A DNA stretch of 64,000 bases. It comes from Gammaproteobacteria bacterium UBA6724. GTDB taxonomy: Bacteria > Pseudomonadota > Gammaproteobacteria > Pseudomonadales > Azotimanducaceae. The stretch covers positions 1 through 64,000 of the forward strand of contig DKIG01000006.1 in NCBI GenBank assembly GCA_002454165.1, read 5' to 3'. Both the position numbers and the translations under genes were made by a program. Under the pieces are notes generated by a model that searched no databases, was not told the DNA's origin, and saw only the letters and a program-made list of their open reading frames with translations. Positions 28,370 to 37,869 of this stretch are shown here, in pieces (position 1 is the stretch's first letter; each line of letters opens with the position of its first letter).

Positions 28370-29884
28370 ATGAACACACAACTCCAACAAAAAGACATCA
28401 ACGCCGCCGCTTGGAAAGCCTGCGACAGTTTCCGCGGGGTGATGGATGCCACTGGTTACAAGGATTACATCCTGGTGATGCTGTTTCTCAAATACATTTC
28501 CGATGTTTGGAAAGCCCATTACGATGAATACAAAAAACAGCACGGCAAGGATGATGTGCGCATCAAGCGCAAACTCCGCAATGAACGTTTTGTCCTGCCG
28601 CCAGACAGCAGTTTTTACTATCTCTATGAAAATCGCGGGGCAACTAACATAGGGGAGTGCATCAATACCGCGCTGGATGCTATTGAAACTGCCAATAAAA
28701 AGAAACTGGACGGCGTTTTTCGCAACATTGATTTCAACAGCGAGGCGAATCTCGGTGAAACCAAAGATCGTAACCGTCGCCTTAAGATGTTGTTAGAGGA
28801 TTTCAACAAGCCCGAATTGGATATGAGTCCGCAGCGCGTGTCGGAAGATGTAATCGGCAATACCTACATCTATTTGATTGAGCGCTTTGCCTCGGACGCT
28901 GGGAAAAAGGCAGGTGAGTTTTACACGCCGCACCGGGTATCCGAACTGGTGGCGAAACTCTGCGCGCCCAAACCCGGTGCGCGTATCTGCGACCCCGCAT
29001 GTGGTTCCGCAGGACTTTTGATTGAAGCCGCGCGCGTGGTGGGCGGCAAAAATTATTCCCTTTATGGCATGGAGGTGAACGGTAGCACCTGGGCGCTTGC
29101 CCGCATGAATATGTTCCTACACGGCACCGATGCAGCCCGCATTGACCGATGCAACACCCTTACCGCCCCGATGCTGGTGGAAAAGGACCAACTGATGAAA
29201 TTTGACAATGTGGTCGCCAATCCGCCGTTTTCGCTCAAGCAGTGGGGCGCTGGAGATGCCGAAACGGATACTTACAACCGCTTCTGGCGCGGCATACCTC
29301 CCCAATCCAAGGGCGACTACGCCTTCATCAGCCACATGGTGGAAGTGGCTTTGAAAAAACAAGGGCGGATTACCCTGGTCGCCCCGCATGGTGTTTTGTT
29401 CCGCGGCGCTGCCGAGGGACGCATTCGTCAGCAGTTGATTGAAGAAAATTTGCTGGATGCGGTCATCGGCTTGCCTGGCAATCTTTTCCCCACGACAACA
29501 ATTCCGGTCGCGATTCTGATCTTTGACCGCTCGCGTGAGTCAGGAGGCGCGAATGAACAGCGCAAGGATGTCTTGTTTGTTGACGCCAGCATGGAATATG
29601 AATCTGGCAAGAACCAGAACAGGCTCGGCGAGCAGCATCTGGACAAAATCCTGAAAACCTATAAAGCGCGGAAGGATCTGGACAAATACGCCCATCTCGC
29701 CACCTTGGAGGAAATTAAAGAAAACGACTTCAACCTGAACATCCCGCGCTATGTGGACACTTTTGAGGAAGAAGAGGAGATTGATATTGATGCGGTCGAG
29801 CAAGAGATCGGGCAACTGGAAAAGGAGTTGAGCAAGGTGCGCGCGGAGATGGGCAAGTTGTTGAAAGGAATAAAAAAGGCATGA
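28370..29884 (+). CDS. hsdM: Type I RM methyltransferase subunit HsdM
   Basis: A 504-residue N6-adenine methylase. An N-terminal HsdM_N helical domain leads to residues 208-216 DPACGSAGL (S-adenosylmethionine-binding motif I) and 284-287 NPPF (catalytic motif IV). A C-terminal coiled coil is visible at ~470-504. It modifies adenines in the site read by HsdS and forms the M2S or R2M2S complex. It starts nine bases after the GIY-YIG-like gene. Confidence 0.93.
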   Translation: MNTQLQQKDINAAAWKACDSFRGVMDATGYKDYILVMLFLKYISDVWKAHYDEYKKQHGKDDVRIKRKLRNERFVLPPDSSFYYLYENRGATNIGECINTALDAIETANKKKLDGVFRNIDFNSEANLGETKDRNRRLKMLLEDFNKPELDMSPQRVSEDVIGNTYIYLIERFASDAGKKAGEFYTPHRVSELVAKLCAPKPGARICDPACGSAGLLIEAARVVGGKNYSLYGMEVNGSTWALARMNMFLHGTDAARIDRCNTLTAPMLVEKDQLMKFDNVVANPPFSLKQWGAGDAETDTYNRFWRGIPPQSKGDYAFISHMVEVALKKQGRITLVAPHGVLFRGAAEGRIRQQLIEENLLDAVIGLPGNLFPTTTIPVAILIFDRSRESGGANEQRKDVLFVDASMEYESGKNQNRLGEQHLDKILKTYKARKDLDKYAHLATLEEIKENDFNLNIPRYVDTFEEEEEIDIDAVEQEIGQLEKELSKVRAEMGKLLKGIKKA

Positions 29885-29949
29885 AAGAAACAGACAAAAT
29901 TGTCGGCGAAATGATTAAAAATGCGTATTTTCTAGCTATATTCCCGTGG

Positions 29950-29983
29950 ACATGTATACAAAATCCTGTTTTCGTATACATGT
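29950..29983. promoter_or_regulatory. Inverted repeat upstream of the Fic gene
   Basis: ACATGTATAC (29950-29959) and GTATACATGT (29974-29983) are perfect 10-base inverted copies with a 14-base spacer. It lies 44 bases before the Fic start, right where a promoter operator would be. The Fic protein ends in a winged-helix-like DNA-binding segment, so autorepression is a natural but untested idea. Confidence 0.65.
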
Positions 29984-30026
29984 TACGGAAAAACACATAC
30001 AATTTATAGCAAAAGGCACTATTGCA

Positions 30027-31124
30027 ATGACACAGGTGTACTCACTTACGCAGTTTCCTCCACGGGTGGATTTTCAGACCGTTCCGGTTCTTACAGCATT
30101 GGCTGACGCACGCGGCGCGCTGGGCGAACTCAAAGGTCGTGTAACCAGTCTGCCCAACCCAACTATCTTACTGGACACCTTATTTTTACAAGAAGCGCTG
30201 GCGAGTTCCGAGATTGAAAACATTGTTACCACTCAGGACGAGGCATTTCGCGCCGGTCTGTTCTCCAATGAGGGATCAGTGGAAGCCAAGGAAGTGGCAC
30301 GTTACCGAGAAGCCATGCGTCTTGGCTATCAAACGTGGCTGAAAAATCGCTTCATCAGCGAAAATATGCTGGTTGATATGTTCCGCGTGCTTAAACAGAG
30401 CGATGACGGCTACCGGCAAACTGGCGTGGTGATACGCAATTTGCAAACTGGCAAAGATGTCTATGTTCCGCCACAAAACCAACAGGAAATTGAGAAACTG
30501 ATGGAGAAACTGACAAATTTTATTAATGATGAATCGTCCTGCGACCTTGATCCGCTCATAAGAATGGCGTTGATTCATCACCAGTTTGAAAGCATTCACC
30601 CCTTCCCGGATGGCAACGGTCGCATTGGTCGCGTGCTGAATGTGCTGTATCTGGCTCACAAGGGTCTTTTGGATGCGCCCATTCTTTATTTGAGCCGTGC
30701 CATTAACCGCATGAAACCAGACTACTACCGTCTGTTGCAAGCCGTGCGTGAACAAGGAGCGTGGGAAGAATGGATTATCTACATACTGGACGCCGTTACT
30801 GAAACCGCAAAAACAACCTTGCAAATCGTATCGAGCATTTGGGACCAGATGGCTAAACACAAAAACCGTATGCGCAATGAACTACCGAAAATCTACTCGC
30901 AGGACCTGCTGAACAATCTGTTTCGCAACCCCTATACGCGCATTGAATATGTGGCGCATGATTTGAAAATTAATCGCCAGACAGCACGCAAATATCTCAA
31001 ACGATTAACCGAAAAGGGTCTTGTAGAAGAGGTAAAGTCAGGACGGAACAACTATTACATCAATAGAAAACTGGTTGATCTGTTGGTCAATGTTTCGGCG
31101 GAAGGAGAGCAAAACAACGACTAA
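30027..31124 (+). CDS. Fic-family AMP-transferase with N-terminal inhibitory motif and C-terminal wHTH
   Basis: A 365-residue Fic protein. Residues 191-202 are HPFPDGNGRIGR, the full catalytic motif. Residues 60-65 are SSEIEN, the [S/T]xxxE[G/N] inhibitory helix of class II enzymes, so it is autoinhibited. The C-terminal ~70 residues (INRQTARKYLKRLTEKGLVEE) resemble a winged helix. Fic enzymes transfer AMP to target hydroxyls. The ATG at 30027 gives the usual start (MTQVYSL), though the frame is open further upstream. It is inserted between hsdM and hsdS, with its own upstream inverted repeat. Confidence 0.9.
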   Translation: MTQVYSLTQFPPRVDFQTVPVLTALADARGALGELKGRVTSLPNPTILLDTLFLQEALASSEIENIVTTQDEAFRAGLFSNEGSVEAKEVARYREAMRLGYQTWLKNRFISENMLVDMFRVLKQSDDGYRQTGVVIRNLQTGKDVYVPPQNQQEIEKLMEKLTNFINDESSCDLDPLIRMALIHHQFESIHPFPDGNGRIGRVLNVLYLAHKGLLDAPILYLSRAINRMKPDYYRLLQAVREQGAWEEWIIYILDAVTETAKTTLQIVSSIWDQMAKHKNRMRNELPKIYSQDLLNNLFRNPYTRIEYVAHDLKINRQTARKYLKRLTEKGLVEEVKSGRNNYYINRKLVDLLVNVSAEGEQNND

Positions 31125-31131
31125 ATCGCGT

Positions 31132-32358
31132 ATGCGAGATTTGGAATTTACTGAAATGATGAGTAGGAAAGCGAAAAATAATCAGGCGTTGCCAGAAGGA
31201 TGGCGGGAGGTGAAACTAAATAGTGTCGCCACTATTAAAACTGGACCTTTTGGTACACAACTACATCAACATGATTATATTCATTCTAATGGGACACCAA
31301 TTATTACTGTTGAGCATTTAAGCGAGAGAGGACTAATACATAAAAATTTGCCTTTGGTATCTGACCATGACAAAAAAAGACTAAGCCAATATCTAATTCA
31401 AGAAAGTGATATTGTGTTTAGTCGTGTTGGTTCAGTGGATAGAAGCAGTTTAGTTTCAAAAGAAGAAGACGGGTGGCTTTTTTCAGGTCGTCTCTTACGG
31501 GTGAGACCCAAGAATGTGCACAGTCCATATTTGAATTATTTTTTTCATACACGTAAATTTAGACATTATATGAAAAGCATTGCGGTCGGCAGTATTATGC
31601 CTTCAATAAATACCAGTATATTAAGCAATGTTATTATTTACCTTCCCTCCATAGATACACAAAAAGCCATCGCCACTTTACTTGCAACCTGGGACACCGC
31701 CATCGAAAAAACCGAAGCACTAATCGCCGCCAAACAGAAGCAGTTTAAGTGGCTAGCAACACGATTGATTTGTCAAACAAAACATCAACGAGATTTTGTA
31801 TCCAATTGTGCGCAGGAGATTTCTGTTAGAAATAAAGACCAGCAGATAAAGCAGGTGATGAGTGTTACAAACCATAGCGGTTTTGTTCTCCCGGAAAAAC
31901 AATTTTCAAAACGAGTCGCTAGCGATATGACGACCAATTATAAAATTGTCAGAAAAGGCCAATACGCATACAACCCAGCCCGGATCAATGTGGGCTCAAT
32001 TGCCCGGCTTGACGGGCAGAACGAATGCATTATTAGTCCAATGTATGTTGTTTTCGAGTTGAACAATCATACCGATAGCGATTTTTTTCTGCATTGGCTT
32101 TCATCCCATGAAGCCAAACAGAGAATTAAAAATTCCGCACAAGGTAGCGTCCGTAAAACAGTTGGATTTCACGACTTGGCATCTATTCCTATCCCCGCAC
32201 CGCCACTTCAAGAACAACGCAATATTTCTAGAATACTAAACGCAGGAAAAAAGGAAATTAACTTGCTGAAGGATTTAGTAGAATTTTATCGTGTCCAAAA
32301 ACGCGGCTTGATGCAGAAACTTTTAACCGGGAAATGGAGCGTAGATACCTGCCCTTGA
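31132..32358 (+). CDS. hsdS: Type I RM specificity subunit HsdS
   Basis: A 408-residue HsdS of full size. The first target-recognition domain spans ~20-180 with PEGWREVKLNSVATIKTGPFGTQ, then the central helix (TQKAIATLLATWDTAIEKTEALIAAK). The second recognition domain spans ~215-365, then the C-terminal helix (LQEQRNISRILN) and the family end VQKRGLMQKLLTGKW. It chooses the bipartite DNA target. The start is uncertain: ATG at 31132, or 31156/31159 inside the same frame. It is eight bases behind the Fic gene. Confidence 0.88.
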   Translation: MRDLEFTEMMSRKAKNNQALPEGWREVKLNSVATIKTGPFGTQLHQHDYIHSNGTPIITVEHLSERGLIHKNLPLVSDHDKKRLSQYLIQESDIVFSRVGSVDRSSLVSKEEDGWLFSGRLLRVRPKNVHSPYLNYFFHTRKFRHYMKSIAVGSIMPSINTSILSNVIIYLPSIDTQKAIATLLATWDTAIEKTEALIAAKQKQFKWLATRLICQTKHQRDFVSNCAQEISVRNKDQQIKQVMSVTNHSGFVLPEKQFSKRVASDMTTNYKIVRKGQYAYNPARINVGSIARLDGQNECIISPMYVVFELNNHTDSDFFLHWLSSHEAKQRIKNSAQGSVRKTVGFHDLASIPIPAPPLQEQRNISRILNAGKKEINLLKDLVEFYRVQKRGLMQKLLTGKWSVDTCP

Positions 32359-32416
32359 CACAAACTTGGATTGGTAGGCGATGGTGTTAATCACTAATAT
32401 CTAGGAGATTAAAATA

Positions 32417-32563
32417 ATGATTAGCTGGGAGATAATTATTTATATTTTTTTGGCATTGGTAAGTATAGTAGCCGTCAGAATTGGTTTTAAATTTGATATA
32501 AACGAATGGTTGAAATCAAGAAAAGAAATACAAAACCTCTGTTCCTCTCCCAATGACCAATGA
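32417..32563 (+). CDS. 48-residue single-span membrane protein
   Basis: ATG at 32417 with AGGAG at 32403-32407, nine bases upstream; 48 codons to TGA. A hydrophobic segment (IIIYIFLALVSIVAV) at ~6-20 is followed by a basic, polar tail (RIGFKFDINEWLKSRKE). I do not recognise the family with certainty, but small membrane proteins of similar shape do occur in type I RM loci. It lies between hsdS and the AAA/DUF4143 gene. Confidence 0.55.
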   Translation: MISWEIIIYIFLALVSIVAVRIGFKFDINEWLKSRKEIQNLCSSPNDQ

Positions 32564-32616
32564 CCAACGACCCAACCCCGCTTAAAAAATCATGCCCTAT
32601 AAGGGACAAACACCCC

Positions 32617-32666
32617 TTGACAAATTACTCAATGTATTGAGTAATATTACTCATGGCATTGAGCAA
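32617..32666 (+). promoter_or_regulatory. Promoter and operator of the AAA/DUF4143 gene
   Basis: TTGACA at 32617-32622 is followed by a perfect 20-base palindrome: TTACTCAAT (32625-32633), GT, ATTGAGTAA (32636-32644). TAATAT at 32642-32647 or AGTAAT at 32640-32645 may be the -10 box. Two more half-sites (TTACTCATG and ATTGAGCAA) follow at 32647-32666, running into the gene. Four half-sites across the promoter suggest repressor control. Confidence 0.55.
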
Positions 32667-33860
32667 AACTAAATTCACCAGAAGCCAATCTGCGGAATTG
32701 CAGCGGCGATTAAAAGAGCCGCGGCGATTCATCCAGGTTATATCGGGTGCAAGGCAGGTGGGCAAAACCACTATGGTGTTGCAAGTGGCGGAGCAGGGCA
32801 GATTAGCCTACCACTTTGCCAGCGCAGACGAACCGACACTGCGCGGCAGCGGGTGGATTGAAACACAATGGGAGAAGGCGCGTTTGCTTGCCAGGGAGCC
32901 GAGAAAGAAAAATGCCCTGCTGATACTGGATGAAGTGCAGAAGGTGCCGGGCTGGTCAGAAACGGTAAAGCGTCTCTGGGATGAAGACACCCGCATGAGA
33001 AGACCGGTGAAAGTCGTATTGCTCGGTTCGGCACCACTGTTGATCGGGCAAGGGCTTACGGAAAGCCTCGCCGGACGTTTTGAAACCCTGCGCCTGCCGC
33101 ACTGGAGTTTTTCTGAGATGCGCGAGGCTTTCGGGTGGGATTTACAGCAGTATCTTTTCTATGGCGCCTATCCGGGTGCCGCGACGCTCATAAAAAAGCC
33201 GGCGCGTTGGTCGCGCTACATCATGGACTCTCTCATTGAAACTACTGTGGCGCGTGATGTGCTACTGCTTTCCCGCGTTGACAAGCCGGCATTGTTGCGC
33301 CGGTTGTTTGAACTAGGTTGCGCCTATTCGGGGCAAATTCTTTCCTACACGAAAATGATGGGGCAACTTCAAGATGCCGGCAACACAACAACGCTGGCAC
33401 ATTATCTTGACCTGCTTGCGGGAGCCGGCACGCTTGCTGGGCTGCAAAAATACTCGGGTAGCATGGCGACGAGCCGGCGCTCAATTCCAAAACTTCAGGT
33501 CTTCAATACGGCACTGATAACCGCCCAGTCTGGCATGACCTGTGCCGAAGCATTTGCCAATAAGGCGTATTGGGACGGCTGACCGAATCCGCGGTGGGTT
33601 CACATTTGCTTAATGCCACTGTTGGCGGAGACTGTGAATTGTTTTATTGGCGGGAGAACAACCGCGAAGTGGATTTTGTCTTGCGCAGGGGAAAGAAACT
33701 GGTTGCCATTGAAGTCAAAAGCGGCAAGAAACCTGCTTCATTATCAGGACTGGATGAATTTGCCAACAAATTCAAGCCTACAAAGAGTTTGATAATCGGC
33801 ACTGGCGGTTTTTCCCTTGAACGGTTTTTGTCAACGCCTGTGGAATACTGGCTAAGCTGA
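32653..33860 (+). pseudogene. AAA ATPase with DUF4143, frameshifted near its C-terminal domain
   Basis: The first frame (32653-33582, 309 residues) has a Walker A loop (GARQVGKTT at ~31-39), a Walker B (LLILDEVQKV) and the start of DUF4143. It ends at AYWDG-stop. A second frame (33570-33860) continues with GRLTESAVGSHLLN and the rest of DUF4143 to YWLS. The family has WGRL-ESAVG at this join, so one G seems lost from a run at 33572-33574 (GGGG to GGG). These ATPases are often in defence or toxin-antitoxin settings. Sequencing error or true decay cannot be told apart here. Confidence 0.8.
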
Positions 33861-36800
33861 TGCCAACATTCACATTCAACGAAACACATCTCTCCCAGAT
33901 CCCGGCGCTGATGGAGTTCATCAACCTCGGATACACCTACCTCAGACCGGAGCAAGCATTGGTAGAGCGAGGTGGACGTCTCTCCAATGTTTTGCTGGAG
34001 AATATTTTGCGCGAGCAACTGAAAAGGATAAACCACATTCCTTTCAAGGGCGGCGAATATCTATTCAGTGAGGAGAATATCCAATCCGCTATCCAGAAGA
34101 TAAAGAATGTCAAATATGATGGTCTGCTAAAAACCAACGAGAAAATTTACAATTTGATAACGCTGGGCAGCAGTTTTGAACAAACCATTGAGGACAGATC
34201 CTCCAGTTATACACTGAACTATATTGACTGGGAGAACCCCGCCAACAATGTCTTCCATGTGGTGGCGGAATTTTCCGTTGAATGTATGTCTGGCACTGGA
34301 ACCGCGAGGCCAGACATCCTGCTGTTTGTGAACGGCATTCCCCTTGTTGTGATTGAATGCAAGTCTCCCAATGTTGATGTGAAGGAGGGGGTATCACAGA
34401 ACCTTCGTAATCAAGGCGCTGAATTCATCCCGCAACTTTTCACTTATGCGCAGGTTGTATTGTCTGCGAATAAAAACCGAGCCATGTTTGCGACTGTGGG
34501 AACAAATCTGGAGTTTTGGAGCGTCTGGAAGGAGTTGGACGAGGCTGATGAAGCGATACATTCCTGCGTGAATAAACCGCTATCGGCGGAACACAAGGAC
34601 CGGCTGTTTTCTGGCGACTTTGCACAGGCGCGACAGCACTTTGACGAGATTGAGAGCGAAGGTGGTCGTTCTGTTACTGAGCAGGATAAATGCCTTTACA
34701 GCCTATGTCGCCCGCCGCGTCTGCTTGAGATTGTTTATGGCTTCATCATCTTTGACTCAGGCATCAAGAAAATCGCCCGCTACCAGCAGTTTTTTCTGGT
34801 CCGCTCCGCTATCAAACGCATCAAGCAGAAAAATGGCGAGGGCAAGCGCACCGGCGGCATCGTCTGGCACACCCAGGGTTCTGGAAAGTCCATCACCATG
34901 GTCATGTTAGCGCGCGCTTTGATGCTGGATGCGACGCTTAAAGGCATGCGCATCATTCTGGTTACCGACCGTAAGGACCTGGATAAACAACTGGGCAACA
35001 CTTTCCAGGCTTGCGGGTTAGACAAGGTGCAGGCGACATCCGGGCGGAATCTGGTCAAGCACATCAAGAACCGGGAAGGCATCATCACCACGCTGATACA
35101 TAAGTTTGAAAAGGCTTTGGCGTCAACAAAATTTGTTGACGATTCACCGGATATCATCATCCTGGTGGATGAGAGTCACCGCACACAATTTGGTTCTTTG
35201 GCGGTGGGGATGAGGCGGATGCTACCAAACGTCTGCTATATAGGTTTTACCGGCACGCCCTTGATGAAAGCAGAAAAAAACAGTTTTGCCAGATTTGGCG
35301 GGCTGATTGAGCCGTCTTACTCGGTGCGCCAGGCGATTAAGGACAAGGCAGTAGTGCCTCTGCTGTATGAAGGGCGGCATGTGGAGATGATGCAGGATCA
35401 GGCTGCCATTGATCTTTGGTTTGCTCGTCATACGGAAGATTTGACAGACCAGCAGAAAGCGGATTTGAAGAGAAAATACTCCCGCGCCAAAGAGTTGAGC
35501 CAGGCAGATCCGGTGATCTATATGCGTGCGTTTGATATCAGCAGGCATTACCAGACTCATTGGCAGGGCACTGGATTTAAGGCGCAACTGGTGACAGAAA
35601 GCAAAGCGACCGCACTGAAGTATCACACTTATTTTGCCCAAATAGGCATGGCGTCATCGGAACTTGTCATTTCCCCGCCAGACACCCGGGAGGGGCATGT
35701 GGAAGTAGCGGCAGAGGCCAGGAGCGGGGTGGGGAGATTCTGGAAAGAAATGATGTCTCGCTATGGCTCTGAGAAGCAATACAACAAACAGATTATCAAT
35801 CGCTTTAAGGAGTATGGCGCTCCAGAGATTTTGATTGTGGTGGACAAACTCATCACCGGGTTTGATGCGCCGCGTAATACCGTGCTGTATCTGTGTCGCA
35901 AGTTGCGCGAGCACACATTGTTGCAGGCAATCGCCCGGGTAAACCGCCTGTATGAGAATAAGGAGTATGGCTATATTGTTGACTATGAGAATGTGCTGGG
36001 TGAACTTGACAAGGCATTGTCGGCATACGATGCGCTTGAGGGTTTTGACAATGCCGACCTGGCGGATTTCCTGGTCTCCATCAATGAGCAGGCGTCCCGG
36101 TTACCGCAGCGTCATTCGGAACTTTGGGATCTGTTCAAGGAAATCAAGAATTCTCACGATGAAGAGGAATATGAAGTATCCCTGGCTGATGAAGGGCGGC
36201 GGGATGCTTTCTATGAATGTCTCAGCAAATATAGCAAGACGCTTGCGATAGCGCTGTCATCCGAGAAGTTCGTGATGCAAACCGATGAGGCTCAACTGCA
36301 AGACTACAAGGGCGATTTCAAGCGTTTCCAGAAACTGAAGGAGGCAGTCAAACTGCGCTACGCTGAAGCCATTGATTACCGTGATTATGAACCTCGGATT
36401 AAAAAGTTGCTGGATACGCATATTCAAGCAAACGAGGCTATCCAGTTAAACGAACCGGTGAATATCTTTGATGACAGCACATTCACTATGATCAAAAAAA
36501 AGCAGGGTATTTATGGCAAGAAAACCGACGCGGCAAGAGCCGACATTATCGCCCACGCCGCCAAACGTAAAATTACCAAAAATATGGATAAAGACCCCGC
36601 CTTCTATGAGCGGTTCTCAAAACTCATTCAAGATACGATTGATGATTTCAGGCAGCAGCGGATATCGGGTCTGGCGTATCTGCAAAAGGCGAGTGATCTT
36701 CGCGATAGGGTCATGAACATAGAGCGCGACGATGTCCCCGAGAGGATCCGTGAAGACGCTGAGGCCTGCGCCTATTTTGGGGTGGTTAAACCCTGCTTTA

Positions 36801-37057
36801 CTGCGCTGGATATGAACGAAATCCAGGTTGGCGATATTGCCGTGCAAGCGGCGCTAGTCATTAAAGACGCCATAGAAAAAAATTGGAAAGTGGATTTCTG
36901 GAACGATAGCGATGCACAGAATGCCGTGAAAAATAAGATGGATGATTTCCTGTATGACGAAGTGAAAGACGCGCATGGCGTTAATTTCTCTCCTCAACAG
37001 ATGGACGAAATTGTCAGCAAAATGATAAAGGTGGCAAAATTCTGGAAGCATGGTTAA
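33860..37057 (+). CDS. hsdR: Type I restriction endonuclease motor subunit HsdR
   Basis: A 1065-residue HsdR. The nuclease is N-terminal: D152 with E166 and K168 (VIECK) form the PD-(D/E)xK site. The helicase follows with Walker A TQGSGKS at ~338-344 and DESH at 437-440, then SF2 motifs, including ITGFDAP and QAIARVNR. The C-terminal third is helical and should bind HsdM. It translocates DNA and cuts it away from the site. Its ATG overlaps the stop of the preceding gene by one base. Confidence 0.93.
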   Translation: MPTFTFNETHLSQIPALMEFINLGYTYLRPEQALVERGGRLSNVLLENILREQLKRINHIPFKGGEYLFSEENIQSAIQKIKNVKYDGLLKTNEKIYNLITLGSSFEQTIEDRSSSYTLNYIDWENPANNVFHVVAEFSVECMSGTGTARPDILLFVNGIPLVVIECKSPNVDVKEGVSQNLRNQGAEFIPQLFTYAQVVLSANKNRAMFATVGTNLEFWSVWKELDEADEAIHSCVNKPLSAEHKDRLFSGDFAQARQHFDEIESEGGRSVTEQDKCLYSLCRPPRLLEIVYGFIIFDSGIKKIARYQQFFLVRSAIKRIKQKNGEGKRTGGIVWHTQGSGKSITMVMLARALMLDATLKGMRIILVTDRKDLDKQLGNTFQACGLDKVQATSGRNLVKHIKNREGIITTLIHKFEKALASTKFVDDSPDIIILVDESHRTQFGSLAVGMRRMLPNVCYIGFTGTPLMKAEKNSFARFGGLIEPSYSVRQAIKDKAVVPLLYEGRHVEMMQDQAAIDLWFARHTEDLTDQQKADLKRKYSRAKELSQADPVIYMRAFDISRHYQTHWQGTGFKAQLVTESKATALKYHTYFAQIGMASSELVISPPDTREGHVEVAAEARSGVGRFWKEMMSRYGSEKQYNKQIINRFKEYGAPEILIVVDKLITGFDAPRNTVLYLCRKLREHTLLQAIARVNRLYENKEYGYIVDYENVLGELDKALSAYDALEGFDNADLADFLVSINEQASRLPQRHSELWDLFKEIKNSHDEEEYEVSLADEGRRDAFYECLSKYSKTLAIALSSEKFVMQTDEAQLQDYKGDFKRFQKLKEAVKLRYAEAIDYRDYEPRIKKLLDTHIQANEAIQLNEPVNIFDDSTFTMIKKKQGIYGKKTDAARADIIAHAAKRKITKNMDKDPAFYERFSKLIQDTIDDFRQQRISGLAYLQKASDLRDRVMNIERDDVPERIREDAEACAYFGVVKPCFTALDMNEIQVGDIAVQAALVIKDAIEKNWKVDFWNDSDAQNAVKNKMDDFLYDEVKDAHGVNFSPQQMDEIVSKMIKVAKFWKHG

Positions 37058-37767
37058 TGGAGGAAACAAAACACGCCATTACCTACGCCGGCAAATCCAT
37101 TGCCTTTCAGTTGCGTTATGCAAATCGCAGGACCATGGAAATTGCTGTGTATCCCGACGGCTCGGTGTCCGTGAAAGCACCCTTGGGAACGGATGAAAAC
37201 CTCATTGAACATCGCCTTCAAAGACGCGCGCGTTGGATACTGCGCCAGATTCGCTATTTCGCGCAGTTTGATCCGCGCAGGCCACAGCGGCGGTTTGTCG
37301 GCGGCGAAAGCCATCTGTACCTGGGCAGAAAATATCGGTTGAAGATACAGCGGTCTGACACTGACAGCGTCATGCTAAAGCATGGCTTCTTCCGTATTAG
37401 CGCAGTGGACGACAAGCCGGAACATATAGCGCAGTTGCTTGAACACTGGTATCGGCGCCGCGCGGATGTTTATTTCTCTCAGGTCTTTGAAGAATGCTGG
37501 CATCACTTTCCAACCAATAAGGTAGACAAGCCCCGCCTTAAAATCCGCAATATGAAAACACGTTGGGGCAGTTTGAGCAGGAAAGGCGGGATGACCTTGA
37601 ATCTGCAACTGATAAAGGCGCCCAGAGAATGTATTGAATATGTCGTGATTCACGAGTTATGCCATTTGCTACATGCCAATCACGGCAAGGCGTTTTATGA
37701 CTTGCTTGAGAGGTCTCTTCCTGATTGGATAAATAGAAAGAAAAAACTGGAAATGGCGCTGTGTTAG
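37057..37767 (+). CDS. YgjP-type zinc metallopeptidase (DUF45)
   Basis: A 236-residue protein with HELCHLLHANHGKAF near residues 204-218. The HExxH and third ligand (H in NHGKAF) are the zinc-protease signature of the DUF45/YgjP group. Upstream MKTRWGSLSRKGGMTLN is also family-typical. Such proteins are often the last gene of type I RM loci; no role in restriction is proven. The ATG overlaps the hsdR stop by one base (TAATG), so translation is coupled. Confidence 0.87.
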   Translation: MEETKHAITYAGKSIAFQLRYANRRTMEIAVYPDGSVSVKAPLGTDENLIEHRLQRRARWILRQIRYFAQFDPRRPQRRFVGGESHLYLGRKYRLKIQRSDTDSVMLKHGFFRISAVDDKPEHIAQLLEHWYRRRADVYFSQVFEECWHHFPTNKVDKPRLKIRNMKTRWGSLSRKGGMTLNLQLIKAPRECIEYVVIHELCHLLHANHGKAFYDLLERSLPDWINRKKKLEMALC

Positions 37768-37869
37768 GGGCTATTCTTAGGATAGGCACATCTACCAGGG
37801 GAATAATGCAACTATCCCTATCAGATTGATTGTGATAAGGTGAAACTAGTTATTTTACGGTTAGAGCAG

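Noticed and set aside
33570..33600. In-frame TGA in the AAA/DUF4143 gene read as selenocysteine, given selC
   Set aside because: The two halves are in different frames, so reading through the TGA would not join them; a lost base in a G-run explains it.
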